A stretch of 64,000 nt of DNA, taken from the NCBI GenBank assembly GCA_000750105.3, contig JPHH03000001.1:558001-622000 (forward strand), written 5' to 3'. This document shows, one piece after another, positions 33,109-46,203 of this stretch. Under the pieces are notes generated by a model, which had not been told where the DNA came from, made no database searches, and was given only the letters and a program-made list of their open reading frames with translations. Both the position numbers and the translations under genes were made by a program. Source of the DNA: Tolypocladium sp. Sup5 PDA-1 (taxonomy: Eukaryota; Ascomycota; Sordariomycetes; Hypocreales; Ophiocordycipitaceae). Within the stretch, counting starts at the first letter, position 1; the number at the start of each line of letters is the position of its first letter.

Positions 33109-34580
33109 ATGGCTTCCTCATCGTCGAATGTCGTCGGCGTGCACTACAGGGTTGGAAAGAAGATTGGCGAGGGCTCTTTTGGCGTTATTTTCGAGGGAAC
33201 CAATCTGTTGAACAACCAGCACGTTGCCATCAAATTCGTGAGTGTCCACGCGGCCCTGCACCCAGCCCGCACTGCACTCGCATCCGGTGACTGACAATGG
33301 CATTCCCAGGAACCTCGAAAGAGCGATGCTCCCCAGCTGCGAGATGAATACCGAACGTACAAGATCCTCGTTGGATGCCGTAAGCACCACCACCCTGCCT
33401 CCTCAATCGCCCCATCGCTCCGCTGGACTCGTCACTAATTGCAGCGACAGCTGGCATCCCTAATGTCTACTACTTTGGCCAGGAGGGCCTTCACAACATC
33501 CTCGTCATCGATCTCCTCGGACCCTCGCTCGAGGATCTCTTCGACCACTGCGGGCGGCGATTTACCATCAAGACCGTCGTCATGGTCGCCAAGCAGATGC
33601 TGTCGAGGGTGCAGACGATACACGAGAAGAACCTCATCTATCGCGACATCAAGCCCGACAACTTCCTGATAGGCCGCCCGGGCACCAAGGCATCCAATGT
33701 TATTCATGTTGTTGATTTTGGTATGGCCAAGCAATACCGAGACCCCAAGACGAAGCAGCACATCCCGTACCGCGAGCGGAAATCGCTGTCGGGCACCGCT
33801 CGCTACATGAGCATCAACACCCACCTGGGGCGCGAGCAATCCCGACGAGACGATCTCGAGGCCCTCGGCCACGTCTTCCTGTACTTCCTGCGCGGCGGTC
33901 TGCCCTGGCAGGGTCTCAAGGCTGCCACAAACAAGCAAAAGTACGAGAAGATTGGCGAGAAGAAGCAGACCACGGCCATCAAGGACCTTTGCGAGGGGTT
34001 CCCCGAGGAATTCTGCAAGTACCTCACCTATGTCCGCAACCTCGGATTTGAAGACACGCCCGACTACGACTACCTCCGCGAGCTCTTCACCCAGGCTCTC
34101 AAGAATGCGGGCGACGTTGAGGACGGCGAGTACGACTGGATGAAGATCAGCAAGGATTCGGGAAAGGGGTGGGACTCGATGAAGAACCACAGCGCCGCAT
34201 ACCTACACAACCCAAATGTCCGCCCGGGCCCTTCTCAGATGGAGCTTCACAGTGGCCATCGTCCAGGGAATACCACCTCTCACCAACAAGCACAAAACCT
34301 TACTGTCGGCCGTTTAAACGCCGCACAACCCCCCCCTCCGTCACCGATCAAACAGATGGGCAAGCAGAGAGATCGGCCAAGCGCGCCCGGCGCCATTCCG
34401 GCGAAGAGGGCCAGCGGAGTGGGGGGTCTCCGAGAAATGGGAACACCGACTGGCTCTACGCAAGCCCAGTTCCAGAAAAGCACGCCAAAACTACCGCAGC
34501 AGCCTCCGCAGGGCCCCATGGCCCCGGAGCCTGAACTCAGTGGGATGCAGAAGTTCTTGAAGACAATTTGCTGTGGTTAG
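33109..34580 (+). CDS. Casein kinase I, plasma-membrane YCK type
   Basis: Three exons (33109-33237, 33310-33379 and 33451-34580) give 442 residues. The kinase domain spans about residues 13-280, with the Gly loop 'GKKIGEGSFG', Lys in 'HVAIKF', catalytic 'YRDIKPDNFLIG', 'DFGMAKQY', and the CK1-specific 'SINTHLGREQSRRDD' replacing the usual APE motif. The tail is Gln/Pro-rich and ends Thr-Ile-Cys-Cys-Gly. Vicinal C-terminal cysteines are the palmitoylation site that anchors yeast Yck1/Yck2 at the plasma membrane, so I assign this gene to the YCK branch rather than the nuclear Hrr25 branch. Expected roles are in nutrient sensing, endocytosis and morphogenesis. The third exon uses the distal of two nearby AG acceptors (33450) to give the conserved 'GCPGIPNVYYFG'. 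Confidence 0.93.
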
Positions 34581-34916
34581 GCGCCTCCGATTAGGTTTCA
34601 GGATGGTATATGTATATTTTGTTGTGGAAGGACGCATAGGGCTCATCACTATTTCTAGGTATGGAGTTTTCGTTTGGTAACCCGAAGTAATGGAATAGCA
34701 CTTGGAATCATCTTTGCCCCTTTCGCATCCAATCCTAGTCGTGACATTGCGGATTTTGGTTACATCGACGGTCGTACTGGGATCCTCGGAAGAGCCAAAC
34801 CAGCCCAGAACGCTCCCATCCCCTTTTCGTATTCCCTTTGGCCATGCACATTTCCCACCGAGTACAAATGGTGCCCAATTCCCAAGAACCAACTCCAAAA
34901 CGACGGCTATATGGAT

Positions 34917-35700
34917 TTAAGTGAGCTTCTGCTTGATGAAGAAGGAGCGCAAATGCGAGAGCTGCCAGGCGCACGTGATGCCGATGACGACGAGCTGAAT
35001 GATGATCCAGCGGATGACGCGGCTGTTGGTGGCCTCGGACTGGTCTCTGAATTCGGCTTCGCGTTCCTAGATGTTGTGTTAGGTTTGAGTTATCGGATGG
35101 TCGTGGGTATGGGAAACCGACTCTCTGGAACACCTGCTCCCTGCGGATGTCGTTCAGCCTCGCGTTGAGGTCCTTGACACGCGTGGCAATGTCCTGGAGC
35201 TTGTCCTTGTCGCTGCTCTCGATCTGGTTGGTCTCGCCGATGACGAGGTCGAGCCTCATCTTGATGCCGCCGTTGGGGCCGCCCGAGGAGAGCCACCCGG
35301 AGCGGCCAGAGCTGGAGGACGGCATGAAGCAGATCTTGTGGTCGCCAGCTTCTTGGGCGGTGAAGGTGAAGCGGCCGGAGGACTGGCCGCGCTGGGAGAC
35401 GACGCGGTGGTCGTTGTCAAAGACCTCCTGCGCAGAGTGTTAGCATTCCCTGCTGGAGCTGGAATACGGGATAGGGGCGGCTGGGGCAGGACGTACATCC
35501 ACGGAAATGTAGATGCTGATGCCGTTGTGCTGTTGCCAGGAATTGGCGCGGTCATCCCACTCCTCAGCGGAGTAGTGCCCGACAACGAGGGTGTCCTTGG
35601 GCAGCTCCTCGAAGAAGCATTTCGGCGTCGCGCCGTCGGCGAAGAAGTACAGCGCCTGTGCGACGGACGACAGGGACAGGAGAGGCAGGAGGGACCTCAT
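34917..35700 (-). CDS. p24-family cargo receptor (emp24/gp25L, alpha type)
   Basis: Three exons (35497-35700, 35122-35427 and 34917-35066) give 219 residues. Parts in order: signal peptide (about residues 1-18, cleavage near Ala-Leu-Tyr-Phe); GOLD domain with the conserved cysteine pair (Cys in 'PKCFFEEL' and in 'HKICFMPS'); a coiled coil ('DKDKLQDIATRVKDLNARLNDIRREQ'); one transmembrane helix near the end ('WIIIQLVVIGITCAWQL'); and a short cytosolic tail with Phe-Phe and Lys-Gln-Lys-Leu-Thr. These proteins cycle between ER and Golgi in COPII/COPI vesicles as cargo adaptors. The Leu-Tyr-Phe start and tail resemble the Erp1/Erp5/Erp6 (alpha) group, but the subgroup is inferred. It is divergent from SWC4 with a 400-bp shared promoter. 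Confidence 0.9.
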
Positions 35701-36102
35701 GTTGGCGGTTGTCAGGAGCGCGACAGCTCCTAGTTTGCCAATCCTAAGGGGTCGATTGGTCCGGCGTTGTCGTTTTGGCGATCTCTGCGTCCGTCGTTGG
35801 CAGAAGAGTCGTTGATGGGCGTGATAGGGAGGTGCGCAGGCTGGCGCGCGTGGAAGCTGCCACGTTCAGAAAATCGCCTGTCAGGGGTCAGCGGTCACGT
35901 GCGTGGCAGGCCAACTTCGCGTCAGCGACTCGGGGCGACCTCAAAATCTCGAATGGCCAGCAACGCATCCTACTCATCCGCACAACAACGCCTAGTCGTG
36001 ATATTCTTCGCCGATCACGAGGTATCAAGCGTCGCCAACTGGATTCGATGACCTGTGCGATGAAAGTCGCCGCATAAGCGCCACACGAACGCCTCTCCGA
36101 CC
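35701..36102. other. Shared divergent promoter between the p24 gene and SWC4
   Basis: These 402 bp separate the start codons of the minus-strand p24 gene and the plus-strand SWC4 gene. No TATA box is obvious and no coding sequence is supported. Confidence 0.6.
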
Positions 36103-37269
36103 ATGGCTTCCTCCGATGTGCGCGATGTCCTCAACCTCCCCGAGGGCGCCGCTGGGCCGCGCCCGTCCAAGAAGCAAAAGATTTCGGCGCCGCGACCGAA
36201 CCTGAAGGGCCTGGCGCGCGAGGTGCACCAACTCGGCGGCGACAACCCCATCGCGATCGTCCCCGAGGCCACGCAGTTCAAAAAGCGACGACTGGCGAGC
36301 CGCAAGCCTGCTGCACGATGGGAGATGCGCCCGTTCCGAAATTCTGGGCGCGAGGACGAGAGCCTGTTGCTGCGACACTGGAGACGGAAGGAGACGAAGG
36401 AAGGGGCTGAAGAGCAGCAGCAGCAGCCGCCGCAAGAGGATGCTGATATCAAGACGGACAAGGTCGAGGACTCGACGTTTGCGAAATACAACGTCCAGGT
36501 GTCCGTGCCGCAGTACAGCGACGACCAGTATCGGCAGTCCCTGAGGAATGACGAGTGGACAAAGGAGGAGACGGATTACCTCATGGACCTCGTACGCGAA
36601 TACGACATTCGATGGCCCATAATCTGGGATCGGTACGAGTGGAATCCTCCTGCCACCAACGGCGAAGAGGACGCGGACGGCGATGAGAGCAAGGCTATCG
36701 TACCCGCTGCGCGGTCGCGCTCGGTGGAGGACCTCAAAGCACGATACTACGAAGTGGCGTCCAAGATGATGGCTGCACAGAAACCCGTCCAGTACATGAC
36801 ACAACCCGAGTTTGCGCTGCACGAGTTGATGGCACACTTTAACCCTCAGCAGGAAAAGGCGCGCAAGGACTTTGCCCTCAACTCGCTTTCGCGGTCTCGC
36901 GAGGAAGCGCGCGAGGAGGAGTCGTTACTCCTCGAAATCAAGCGGATTCTGGCCCGGAGCGATCGATTCAACGAGGAGCGCAGGGAACTATACAACCGTC
37001 TGGATTATCCTCGCGCCGAGACGGATATCAGCTCCTTCAAGTCATCCACTGGCCTGCAAACACTGCTGCAAAATCTTATGACAGTGGACAAGTCGAAGAA
37101 GCGCAAGTCGATTATGGGTGCGGATGGCGTAAGCCCAGGAGTCGTGGCTGGACCTCAGAATGCAGCTCAAGAAGCAGTCAAGCGAGACAGCACCGCCGCG
37201 TCGACAGGCAACCGCCGTGACTCTACGGGAGCCGCCCCTACTCCAACTGGGGCCAATAAGAAGGCCCAA

Positions 37270-37301
<32 letters not shown>

Positions 37302-37971
37302 ACAGCAGCAACAGCAACCACAAGAACGGCGGAAGTTGAATGCTCAAGAGGAAGCTATCTACGGCGTCAGCCATTACGATCGACTAGGCTCTGGTCCCTC
37401 CTTCCGAACCGAGAAGATCAATAAGTTGTTCTCGCACAAGTCCAACCAGCAGCAGATACGTATTAACAATACGCTCAACGAGTTGGATGTTCCGAGCAAG
37501 CTGGCCATGGCCACGTCGGCGACCACGATGCAATATGAGCAGCTTCTGGCAGCCGTCAACAGCCTTCTTGACGCCCGCAAGGTTTCTGACAAGCTCGATG
37601 CCGAGATCAAGCTGGAGCAGGCCAAAAAGGCAGAACGGAGAAAGGCCTTGGCACCCCCAGAGTCTGAGGCCGAGCAGGCAGCGGAAAATGGGGATGCTGA
37701 GGGTGGTGATGAGGAAGCCACCGTGACTGCAACGGATCCTGCCAAGAACGATGGGGATGAGAAGGCACAACCTGCTGAAGGTGACGAAAGCAATGACGCA
37801 GGCGAAAAGCAAGCCCAGGCAGAGGGCCAGGAGGACGCGGAGCAACGGCCGGAGAAGAAAACAGAACGGGAGAAGAGCCTCAGACCTGGAAGCAGCGGTG
37901 CCGCTCACAAGCGCAGTGCCAGCGTGCTCAGCACCGTGAGTGACAAGAGTGCCAAACGACAAAAGAAGTAG
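36103..37971 (+). CDS. SWC4: SWR1/NuA4 complex subunit SWC4 (DMAP1-like)
   Basis: Single-exon gene for 622 residues. SWC4/Eaf2 is shared by the SWR1 (H2A.Z exchange) and NuA4 (histone acetylation) complexes in the nucleus. The start 'MASSDVRDVLNLP' and the block 'RWEMRPFRNSGR' are typical, and the SANT-like domain lies near residues 145-185 ('EWTKEETDYLMDLVREYDIRWPIIWDRYEW'). A DMAP1-like helical region follows, then a Gln tract at about residues 388-403, and an acidic/Lys-rich tail ending in a basic Ala-Lys-Arg-Gln-Lys-Lys, a likely nuclear localisation signal. The length is slightly above the yeast protein because of the tail and the Gln tract. Confidence 0.93.
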
Positions 37972-40900
37972 GATGTACCATCGAAGTACCTCTACTTGGC
38001 CCTACGCGCCGACGTCAGAATGAGAGTTGACCAGGGGTGGACCTGTTTCCGGGGATACGCGTCGATGGCTGCCGGAATGCCCGAGCATCCAAGCCAATGG
38101 TGCTTTGCGGTGAGGGGTGCTCCTTTGTAGCATAGGTAGGAAGCCCTCACAAGACGAGTAATTTCATGCTCAAAAGGTCTGGCGTGGGGGGTTGTTAATG
38201 ATAAGCGCATGTCTGAATGAAACAAAAATAGACCTGAAACAAACGTCCCGACCGAATGAGCGCTTGCGGAAACAATGTCTAGTGAACATCGAGTCATCTG
38301 CGTCGCGAAGCGCCCGAGCAGTGGCGGACGGGGGAGACGAAGAGTTGTCCAGCACCCCTTGATGTGCCCACTCCCACAGGCGTGTGGGGCGTTCGCCGGG
38401 CGCCATCTGCTTGAATACAAAAGCAGAATGGTCTTGATGAGAAGCTCGAGCAACAATTCGTGGCCAGGGGTTCATCCGGGGAAAGCGACGGCGTGGCAAA
38501 GGACATACGTTGACGAGCCGGGTTGAGATGACGTCCTATTAAGAAAGCTGCAGCTCATCGGCGGCTGCAGCTTGGCTATCGCTTATTATAGCAACGCGTC
38601 TCTAAAAATAAGCACCTGCAAGGCCGGTGCCGCGTGGAAAAGAGATCGAGGAGAGTTGCTCCCTGGACCAACAAGAGCTGCCGGCATATGAGACCTTGGC
38701 TGTTGATGCTGGCGGCGGATAGGGGTAGGGGGAGGGGCGTGTGAAGATCGGGCACCGTCGAGGGTTCAGGCCTAGGAACACCAATCAGAGGGACCGTGAT
38801 GCGTCGAGATGACGCTTGTGATGCTGGGGACGGGGGCATATGGCGAAGGCAGCCGCTGAGCAGTGCAGTAGGTTGGTATATGGTTGTTGGAGCTGAAGGC
38901 GACGGCTGGGGATGGAGTCAAGGGCGTCAAGCCACCGCGCTTCGACATGACGCCCGAAGGAGCCATGCCTCCATCATGATGTCGTCGCGGCGAGACGGCC
39001 GCTGTCATTGGCGAGATCTCAGATACCCGCGTGGGGGGCGTGTCGCCAAAGCGCTGGGAAGACAACCCCCGTCCTGGACCCTGATGACGACGAACCAACC
39101 CAGACCCGAGACGCAACTGACTTGCAGGAGATAAAAATAGGAGAAGCGTCCCGGGGGAACGATCCCGGCGCGTGGAGAGAGTTCGAAAACGGAGGCGTCG
39201 CGAAAGGGGGACGGTCGGTGTTGAAGGATTGGCGAGAGAGGTCAAAGGAGAAACGTTCTAGAAACGGCGCCAGGGCCCAAGGGGGTCCTTGGCGCTTAGC
39301 GGGCGGCTATTCGGTGGACGGGGAGCGCCGGATTGGAGTCTGGGGAGAGGAGGGAGGGGAGATTTGGTGCAGACCGGATAGGCGCTCCCGGGGGAGGAGG
39401 CGTTTTATTTTGGGAGGCGGCTGAAAATAGGTGATCGCTGAATGCATGTCATGACGCAGATGGCATTGATGAGATCGTGGAGCAGATGTGGTGTTGAGGG
39501 TCGTCACGTTTGGCGTTGGCTCGACCAGGGGAGGAATGGGTGGATGTGATTGGCTGGGAAAGCTGGGGTTTCTTCAAGACTTCTTCAGTCGGTCGATGAC
39601 GAAGCACCCGCCGGTGGCGTTGAATGACAGCTCATCTAAGTGCGAAGAGTGTGAATGCTTCCAGTCGCATGCCTACATAGCCGAGAACAAGTGCTTGATG
39701 GCACTACGATGCTCGTCACCCTCGTAAGAAGAAGTACAGTAGAACTAGTCCGTACGAGTAGTGGTCCATGCTTTGTAGCTGAAGGAAGGTCCGCGGTGCG
39801 CGGGGCGCCAATGCGTCGAGGCAGTCGCCGCCCAGTCTCGTCTGCGCGCTTGGCAATCACAACAAGACTTGGAAAGGGACGCCAACAGCTCGGGAAACTG
39901 GACATTTTCCTGCCTCTCCCATCTCGTCAATCCTCTCTGCTGCATGCGCCCAGATCGGCCACCGTCGTCCGCCCTTGGCGTGCGTGAGCGCAAGAGATGT
40001 GGCTCGGGATACGACGCCAGGCCTGGGGACTCAGGGCACACGCAGCAGAGGTGGTATCATCGCGAACGAACTCGCAGCCAACAGGACCAGCCGCCGACCA
40101 ACTGCATCCTGCTCCCCAGACACACCGTACTGCCCATCCGAACACCAGAACGAGCCCCCCCTTTCATTGCCAAAGCAGTAGCTCCCCCGGAGCCTGGAGG
40201 GTTGCCATTTAGCAACTGCGGAGCCTAGGTTCATGCCTGGAACAAGTAGCGGGCGGAGACTACAGATTGGGCGGCTGGCGCTGGGACACGTTCAACAGCC
40301 GTGGGGGAGCCGCTTTGGCGCCGACAAACGTGATTGGCGCCGAAACCTTGGCTCGCCATGGACCGGAAGCGCCACAGGGTTCCAGGAATAGCAGCCACAC
40401 GACGACGACGACGGCTATCCTGCAGCCAACGAACCGACGAGCCAACCGGGCTTAACGGTACCCACACGTCGGCTGCATCTGGGGCATGATTGTCACACGC
40501 GGCGTGATTCAGTCGCTGATCTGACCAACAACCTTTCATCACGAGCGAGGATGATGCCACGCTGGCTGTGCCTGGCTTCAGCGCGTCAGTAATCACCTTG
40601 CCAATTCCTCGCCTCATGCTTCTAGGCGCCACGGCGAGGATGCTCTAAAAAAAGCGTTAGCACAACGCTAAAGAAGTTCTCTATTTTGTGGAAGGGTCTC
40701 CCGGAGGACAGGATTCAAAACTGCAGCCCCATGCCGATAGAATTCCACGATTGGGTTGCATCATCAGCGGCCCTTCGAACTGGCCGGCCGTTGACCTGCC
40801 GCGACGGCGCCGCTCCTTGGGTACTGGACTCACTCCCAGTCAGACGTGAGCCGCTGTCTGGCCGAGCCTGACGGAGCGGCCCTTCAACCCTTGTCTTTGT

Positions 40901-43900
40901 TTGGGACCGGCGTTAAGCCAGTGGATGGCGACGCCCAACCGCAACTTACGCCCGAGCAAAGCCCCAAGCAGAACCAGGGGTCCATCGCCAAAAGTCGGGT
41001 CAGCAGTCGTCTTGTTCTTCGTGGTGCTGCAGAACAGCTGCACCTGTGCGTTGCGACTTCAGTGTCACAAGGATGTCTCGTCAACTTGTCTTGAGCTCCA
41101 TACTTCATACACGAGCAGGTACGGCGTTTCAGTGACGAGTGATGAGTGGATGAACCAGCACCGATTGCTTGGTCGAGGCGGACTCCAAGCGGCTGGGCGC
41201 CTCGTCGCCTTTTGCGGCTATCCAATACGCGGGCTGCGTCAACGACGCCGAGCTGTTCTGTCCTCCGCCAAGTTCCCACAACCGCCGTTGCCTCTTTGGG
41301 TTTCATTTGTTCAACAATGGCCACCGGCGTGGGTGCGTCCCTGAGCCAGCCTTGCTCGCTGCCTCGTGTGATGGCCGCGAGCGCTGGCCAAACCCTTCCA
41401 CCACGCACGAACGTCTCGCAGCTATCGCGTCTGTTTCCAGGCCAATCACGATGGGCCAGCCGTTTAGTCCCATCACGGCGGTCCTGCGGCGGTAAAGGGC
41501 TGTCTGCGGCGGGGCGGAGATGCCACGCCTCACGTCTCCGACAAGCGCTGCACCGTGCTGACGCGGATGACTTGCACCGACGCCGTACACACCATCGTGG
41601 GCCAGCCCGGCCCGTCACCAAGCGCATCACCAAGGCATGGGCCCTAATAATTGCCGATGGTGACCCCCGCTGCAGAGTGTGACCTTACCGGGAGGGGATA
41701 CGATGGCGTCCAATGGTTTATGCATCCGACATATGGATGAGGTGCAACTTATGAGGGCGACCAGAGAGGACTTGTCCATGCGGCTCGTTTCTAAAAATTA
41801 CCAGCCACCGCCGGCATCCTTGCGATCGGGAGCATCGGAAAAGGCCCGCCATGGCGTTGTCCGTTTCATCATCGCAAGAGGGTCTTGTATTACTCCGGAT
41901 TACCACTGCACAATGCCCACGAGTAGTGACTTTACAGACGAGACTACGTCTTCGGGGGCATCTCAAACGGTACACATTGTGCGAACCTTTCCCGCGGAAC
42001 TGTCAGCTAACGATGATTAGTCGGTACTGTGCCCACGTTCCCACTAGGCTTGGATCCCGCGGCGGTCGTGCCAGAGCGTCGGGCGTGCCAAGTCGAGGAG
42101 TCGGGTCCCCATGGCGCCCAGTCAGGGGATGCTAGCGGAGCTGGCGCCTTTCTGGCGAGCGGAAAACGCAGGACTAGCGTACGTGGCCTGGCACAGCCGC
42201 GGGCGAGGCGGTGGCGGCGGCGGCGGTGATACGAGGGTACCGAGACGGTGATGTTAGACGCGGCGTTAATTTTGGCTCTCCGCCAGTGACCCCCTGTCGC
42301 CGCCGTGTCATTGGTCGGCTGGCCGTCAACCGTTCCCTAACTTCACAGCTGCCGTCGGGAGCAGTTTGTGGCTGGTCTTTTGGTTGGGCGCTCTGGTCCT
42401 CTTGGCCAGGCGAGTTTCTCTTTCGCCAAACGTGCGAGACCCGAAGGTGAGTCAACCTGGGCCGCGAGAGCCAGTTGATGCCTTCCGTTAAGTGGCCAGC
42501 AAGCCGAAGGGCTGCCAATGCAATAGGCGCGGACTAGGTGAAGTTGCAGGCTTATTCTACCAGTTCGCTTGTGTTACACTTACACTTCGCCCGACATGCT
42601 TACACTACGTATGCAGGTCGTACTCGTATGTACGGACTGCTTGGGACGGGGAACCAATGTTTGCTGTGGAGATGCCGTGCTGTGTCATGAAGGGCTCCTT
42701 TGCTGCGAGGACGGCGCAAGACGATAGACGCGGGACACGGACCTGTGGCCATGGTGGTTGCACGCTGAGGAGGCATCCGGCTCTGACAGACGACTCGTGT
42801 GACATTGTAGGCAGAGACCGCCTTGCAGATGTAGGGAGATGGGGCGATTTGCCGTCGCCTGTCAAAAACAGCCCTGTTCCCATAGTCTTGCCTGTACGAC
42901 GGGCATGGCTGCAAACAGTCGTACCAAAAAAAAACGGGACTATGGCGGGAGCTCGGAAGCACGAAGTATGATTCCCTCTTAGCTGCCGTGATGGGAGGGG
43001 AGCTCGTTTCTGCTGTACGTCGCCACGGGATGGGCCAAATACAGGGCCTCACGCCGCATTTCGTACGTAGCGGAGGGTCGGACCAAACTTGGATAGACTG
43101 GAGGTGGAGTGGGCTAATGTCAAAGCATCTGCCTTGGAGCATCAACGAGGATCTGGCAAGAGGAGAGGCTGGTGAGAGGTCGAGCAGCCCCCTGCTTATG
43201 GCATGCATCATACACAGATGCAGTGGAGGGGCATGTGCAAGTGCGAAGCATTGGGTCGCGGAAGGTGTCCGGCATCTGGCATCAGGATTGAAGATCGCGA
43301 AAGGATTCAGGGTGGCATGTGGTTTACGCAACTGCCGTGGCCAAGGCGCCTGGTCTGCGTCGGTTGTTCTGCTTCGCATGAGCCCGCTTGAGGGGTCGGT
43401 AAGACTCGTGAATGACGATGTCCCTCACTTGGGACGCGGCACGCCCCGTCGATGAACGTCCATTGTTCCGTCGAGCGAGCGAAGGCTGGAGAGAGCCGTT
43501 AGGTCAGGCAAGGCAAGGCAAGGCAAGGCATGTAGGTAGGCAGCTTACAGCCCAGCCAAGCCAAGCAGCGCCAGTCAATGGACGTCAAGGAAGAGTCGCG
43601 AGTGGAGCCAGTTGAGGCGGCGCGGCCGCGGCAGCACCGCTTACTGCGGCCACGCCCGTCTCCACCCGCGACCGGGGGTCGGATCTGCGGCGTGTCGCTC
43701 GTCTGCAGCACAGTGGTTTTCCCTCTCTCTCTCGTTTCAATCAGTCAATCAGGGTGCGGTTGGGCTTGGGCGGTTCTTGGATCCATGGGCCGCCGGGGCT
43801 TGCGTCCGGTGTTGCGGCGGATGCAATGGAGGCAATGGATGGCATCGACGGACGGCGGAGGCATGGGTGGCATTGACGCTGTTGTCAGCGGCGAGCAGGG

Positions 43901-44668
43901 GCCTTTGGGCCTTGTCGTTGCGGGTTGATGGCGGGCAGGCGAGACAGTGACAGGCCGTGGGACCCGCGCGTCCGCCAGAGAGTCCCTTTGCTGCCAGACG
44001 AACCACAGTGTGTCAAAGGGACTCATCAGCAGTTGTGGCCCAGGGCCCGTCGTCATCAGCAGCTGCGGCGCGGCGACGCAGACCGCGGTCCTGGGCTGGC
44101 GAGGCTAACCGTACCTACGCACCTCTCTCTGCGGGCAGCCACAGCGAGGACGGAGGTGTAAGACCCCGGGGCTGCATGTCGCGAGCAGAGGACGATGTCG
44201 TGCGGTGCGGCAAATCGGCGAAGGCGAAGTGTTGGTCGTTGGTCGTGCCCTCGAGAGACGAAAGTACCCCCGGTGGGACTCCCGTTTCTGGTTTCTGTTT
44301 CTTCTTCTGCTTCTCGTCTTCTCCCCGGCCCCGGCCCCAGCTCCCCCAGCCCGGTGCGTGCAGACGGTGCAGCTCCCAACATCGAACAGCGGGAGCGGCA
44401 CGCCCCCCGTGCGCACCCACGCCTGCCTGCACATGCATGCGCACGCCCCCTGGTCGGGTCGAGGTGCGCCTCCGCTCCACCCCAGTCGCCGAAGCGCCAT
44501 GCCGCACCCGCACCGATATTTGGAGGGGGAAGGACAGGCAGGGCAGGACAAGCATGGAGAGACACGACTTGTCCACGGTAGACGAGCAGCCCAGCCCAGC
44601 CCAGCCCAGCCCAGCAGTTGAGCGCTGGCGGAAACTGCTCGCAAAATCGGTACCCTCGGCCAAGGGGC

Positions 44669-44687
44669 GGGGGGGGGGGGGGGGGGG
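44669..44687. repeat. Homopolymer run of 19 G
   Basis: Nineteen consecutive G residues follow a GGGGC. Such runs are length-unstable and prone to assembly error, and they can form G-quadruplex DNA. No gene is interrupted. Confidence 0.9.
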
Positions 44688-45861
44688 AGCACGCAGAAAG
44701 AGGCGCGGCTTCCGGGCTAAGCGATCGCCTGCGTCGACTCGGCAGCTGTTCCCTGCCCTGACCTGGCGGACGGGTACTTTGTACTCGTGCGGATGGCGCT
44801 GCGTGCGAGGTACCTGTCTGTGCCTGGTCCTCGTGCCTGTTACTCGCGCCCTGCCCGAGGTGCCTTTGGTGGCCGTTGAATGTACAAAGCGACAACAAAG
44901 CGCCCGGCACCGCCGCCGCCGCCGACATCCCATCCATCCCATCTTTTGCAGACGGACCTGGCTGGATCTTTTCCTCTCTCTCTCCCCCCTTCCTCGCGCC
45001 GCCTCACCCTCGTACATCCTCATCCGTAGTGCTCCCTCGCGCGCACGAGAAGCTGGCTTTAACCTCGAATCGACCGGCCTCGGTACTCACCGTACTTGCT
45101 GGTCCTTGCGCCTCAACGCCCGACGGCGCATCGGCAGCTCGCAGCTCGCAGCTCGCAGCTCGCATCACATCTCACCTGGGCTCGCGCAACGCAACCCACG
45201 GCCCAGCCGCGCATCGCTCACCCGGCTGCCCTTGCGTCCAGCGCCCGACGCCCATTGCACACCGCGCGCGGGTGCATAAGCAATAAACCAAAGACTCCGG
45301 CTCGTGTCGTTGCTGGTTCCGTCGGTTCCCGTTTTGTCCTGCTTGCTTTCCCATCTCGTCTACGCCTGCCCGTCCCGTCCCTCCGCCGGCGATGCGCTCG
45401 AGTTGCAGCCGACGCCAATTTCGAATCCGCCTTACCTGAGCATCTCAACTGAAGCGCGACCCGCCACCGTTTTTGCGCCCGTCGCTTGAGGAAAGCGCAA
45501 CACCCCTCCCCCCTTCCCCAAAAAGGAGCGGCTTCCCCCGGGGCGAACAGGCGCAGCCAGCAGCATAATCGCGCGTCAAAAAAGCTTCCGAGGCTCCCCA
45601 AGCGCGACACCTTCCTCCGTCTCCCACCACTCACTCACTCACTCACTCACTCGCCCAGCGGACCTTGGCCACCAGCAACCAGCCTACTTGTCCATTCTGG
45701 GGGCTTAGAGGACTGCGACAGGGACTGCCGAGGGCTGCGTGCAGCGGCCGTTTGTCGGTTTTGCTTTGGGTTCGTTCGGCGTCTTTCATTTTGCGAGCGC
45801 GGCTGCGGGCTGGATCCCCAGGCTGGAGACGAGTGAACGAACGGGACGGCTGTCTGTCTTG

Positions 45862-45907
45862 ACAACAACAACAACAACACAACAACAACAATTACAGCAA
45901 CAACAAA
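45862..45907. repeat. CAA/ACA-rich microsatellite in the leader of the fusion regulator
   Basis: A nearly pure ACA/CAA repeat with one interruption lies about 300-340 bp upstream of the ATG at 46204, shortly after a CACT x6 tract (45628-45652). It probably sits in the 5' untranslated leader. Confidence 0.75.
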
Positions 45908-46203
45908 CTCGCTCACCGCTGCTGCGCCCTGGACCTGGCGTGCCAGATACTGTACGAACAATTGACGACGGCATCTAGTCGCGGACTTTTTAATTTGATC
46001 CAAGGGCATCGCTCACACGGTGCAACTCGAGCTGCTGAGGGCTCGAGCCGAGGGACTTGCGGCGGCGCGTTGGTCGAGAGATCTGCCAGGCTGCAGCAAC
46101 AAGCTCACGCCCGAGCCACCTTTTCTCAGCTTTCATTACGAATTTCACGCACAAGTCGCATCCTGTAAATACCATCGCAGACGTCCTGGCCGGCTGATTC
46201 GCC

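Larger units (their letters stand above)
37972..46203. other. 8 kb gene-poor, microsatellite-rich interval
   Basis: I see no supported gene. Open frames up to 440 residues (plus 43957-45279) and several of 250-300 on the minus strand at 44.1-45.0 kb are products of high GC and simple repeats, and show no domain. Simple repeats cluster in the distal half: AGGCA x5 near 43506-43530, CCAGC x5 near 44588-44613, a run of 19 G at 44669-44687, GCAGCTC x4 near 45134-45161, CACT x6 near 45628-45652 and CAA-rich DNA at 45862-45907. The last 1.2 kb is CT-rich and probably includes the long leader of the regulator at 46204. Confidence 0.55.

Noticed and set aside
43957..45279. 440-codon plus-strand open frame
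   Set aside because: It runs through the G19 tract and CCAGC and GCAGCTC repeats, has low-complexity composition and no domain, and the minus strand is equally open there.
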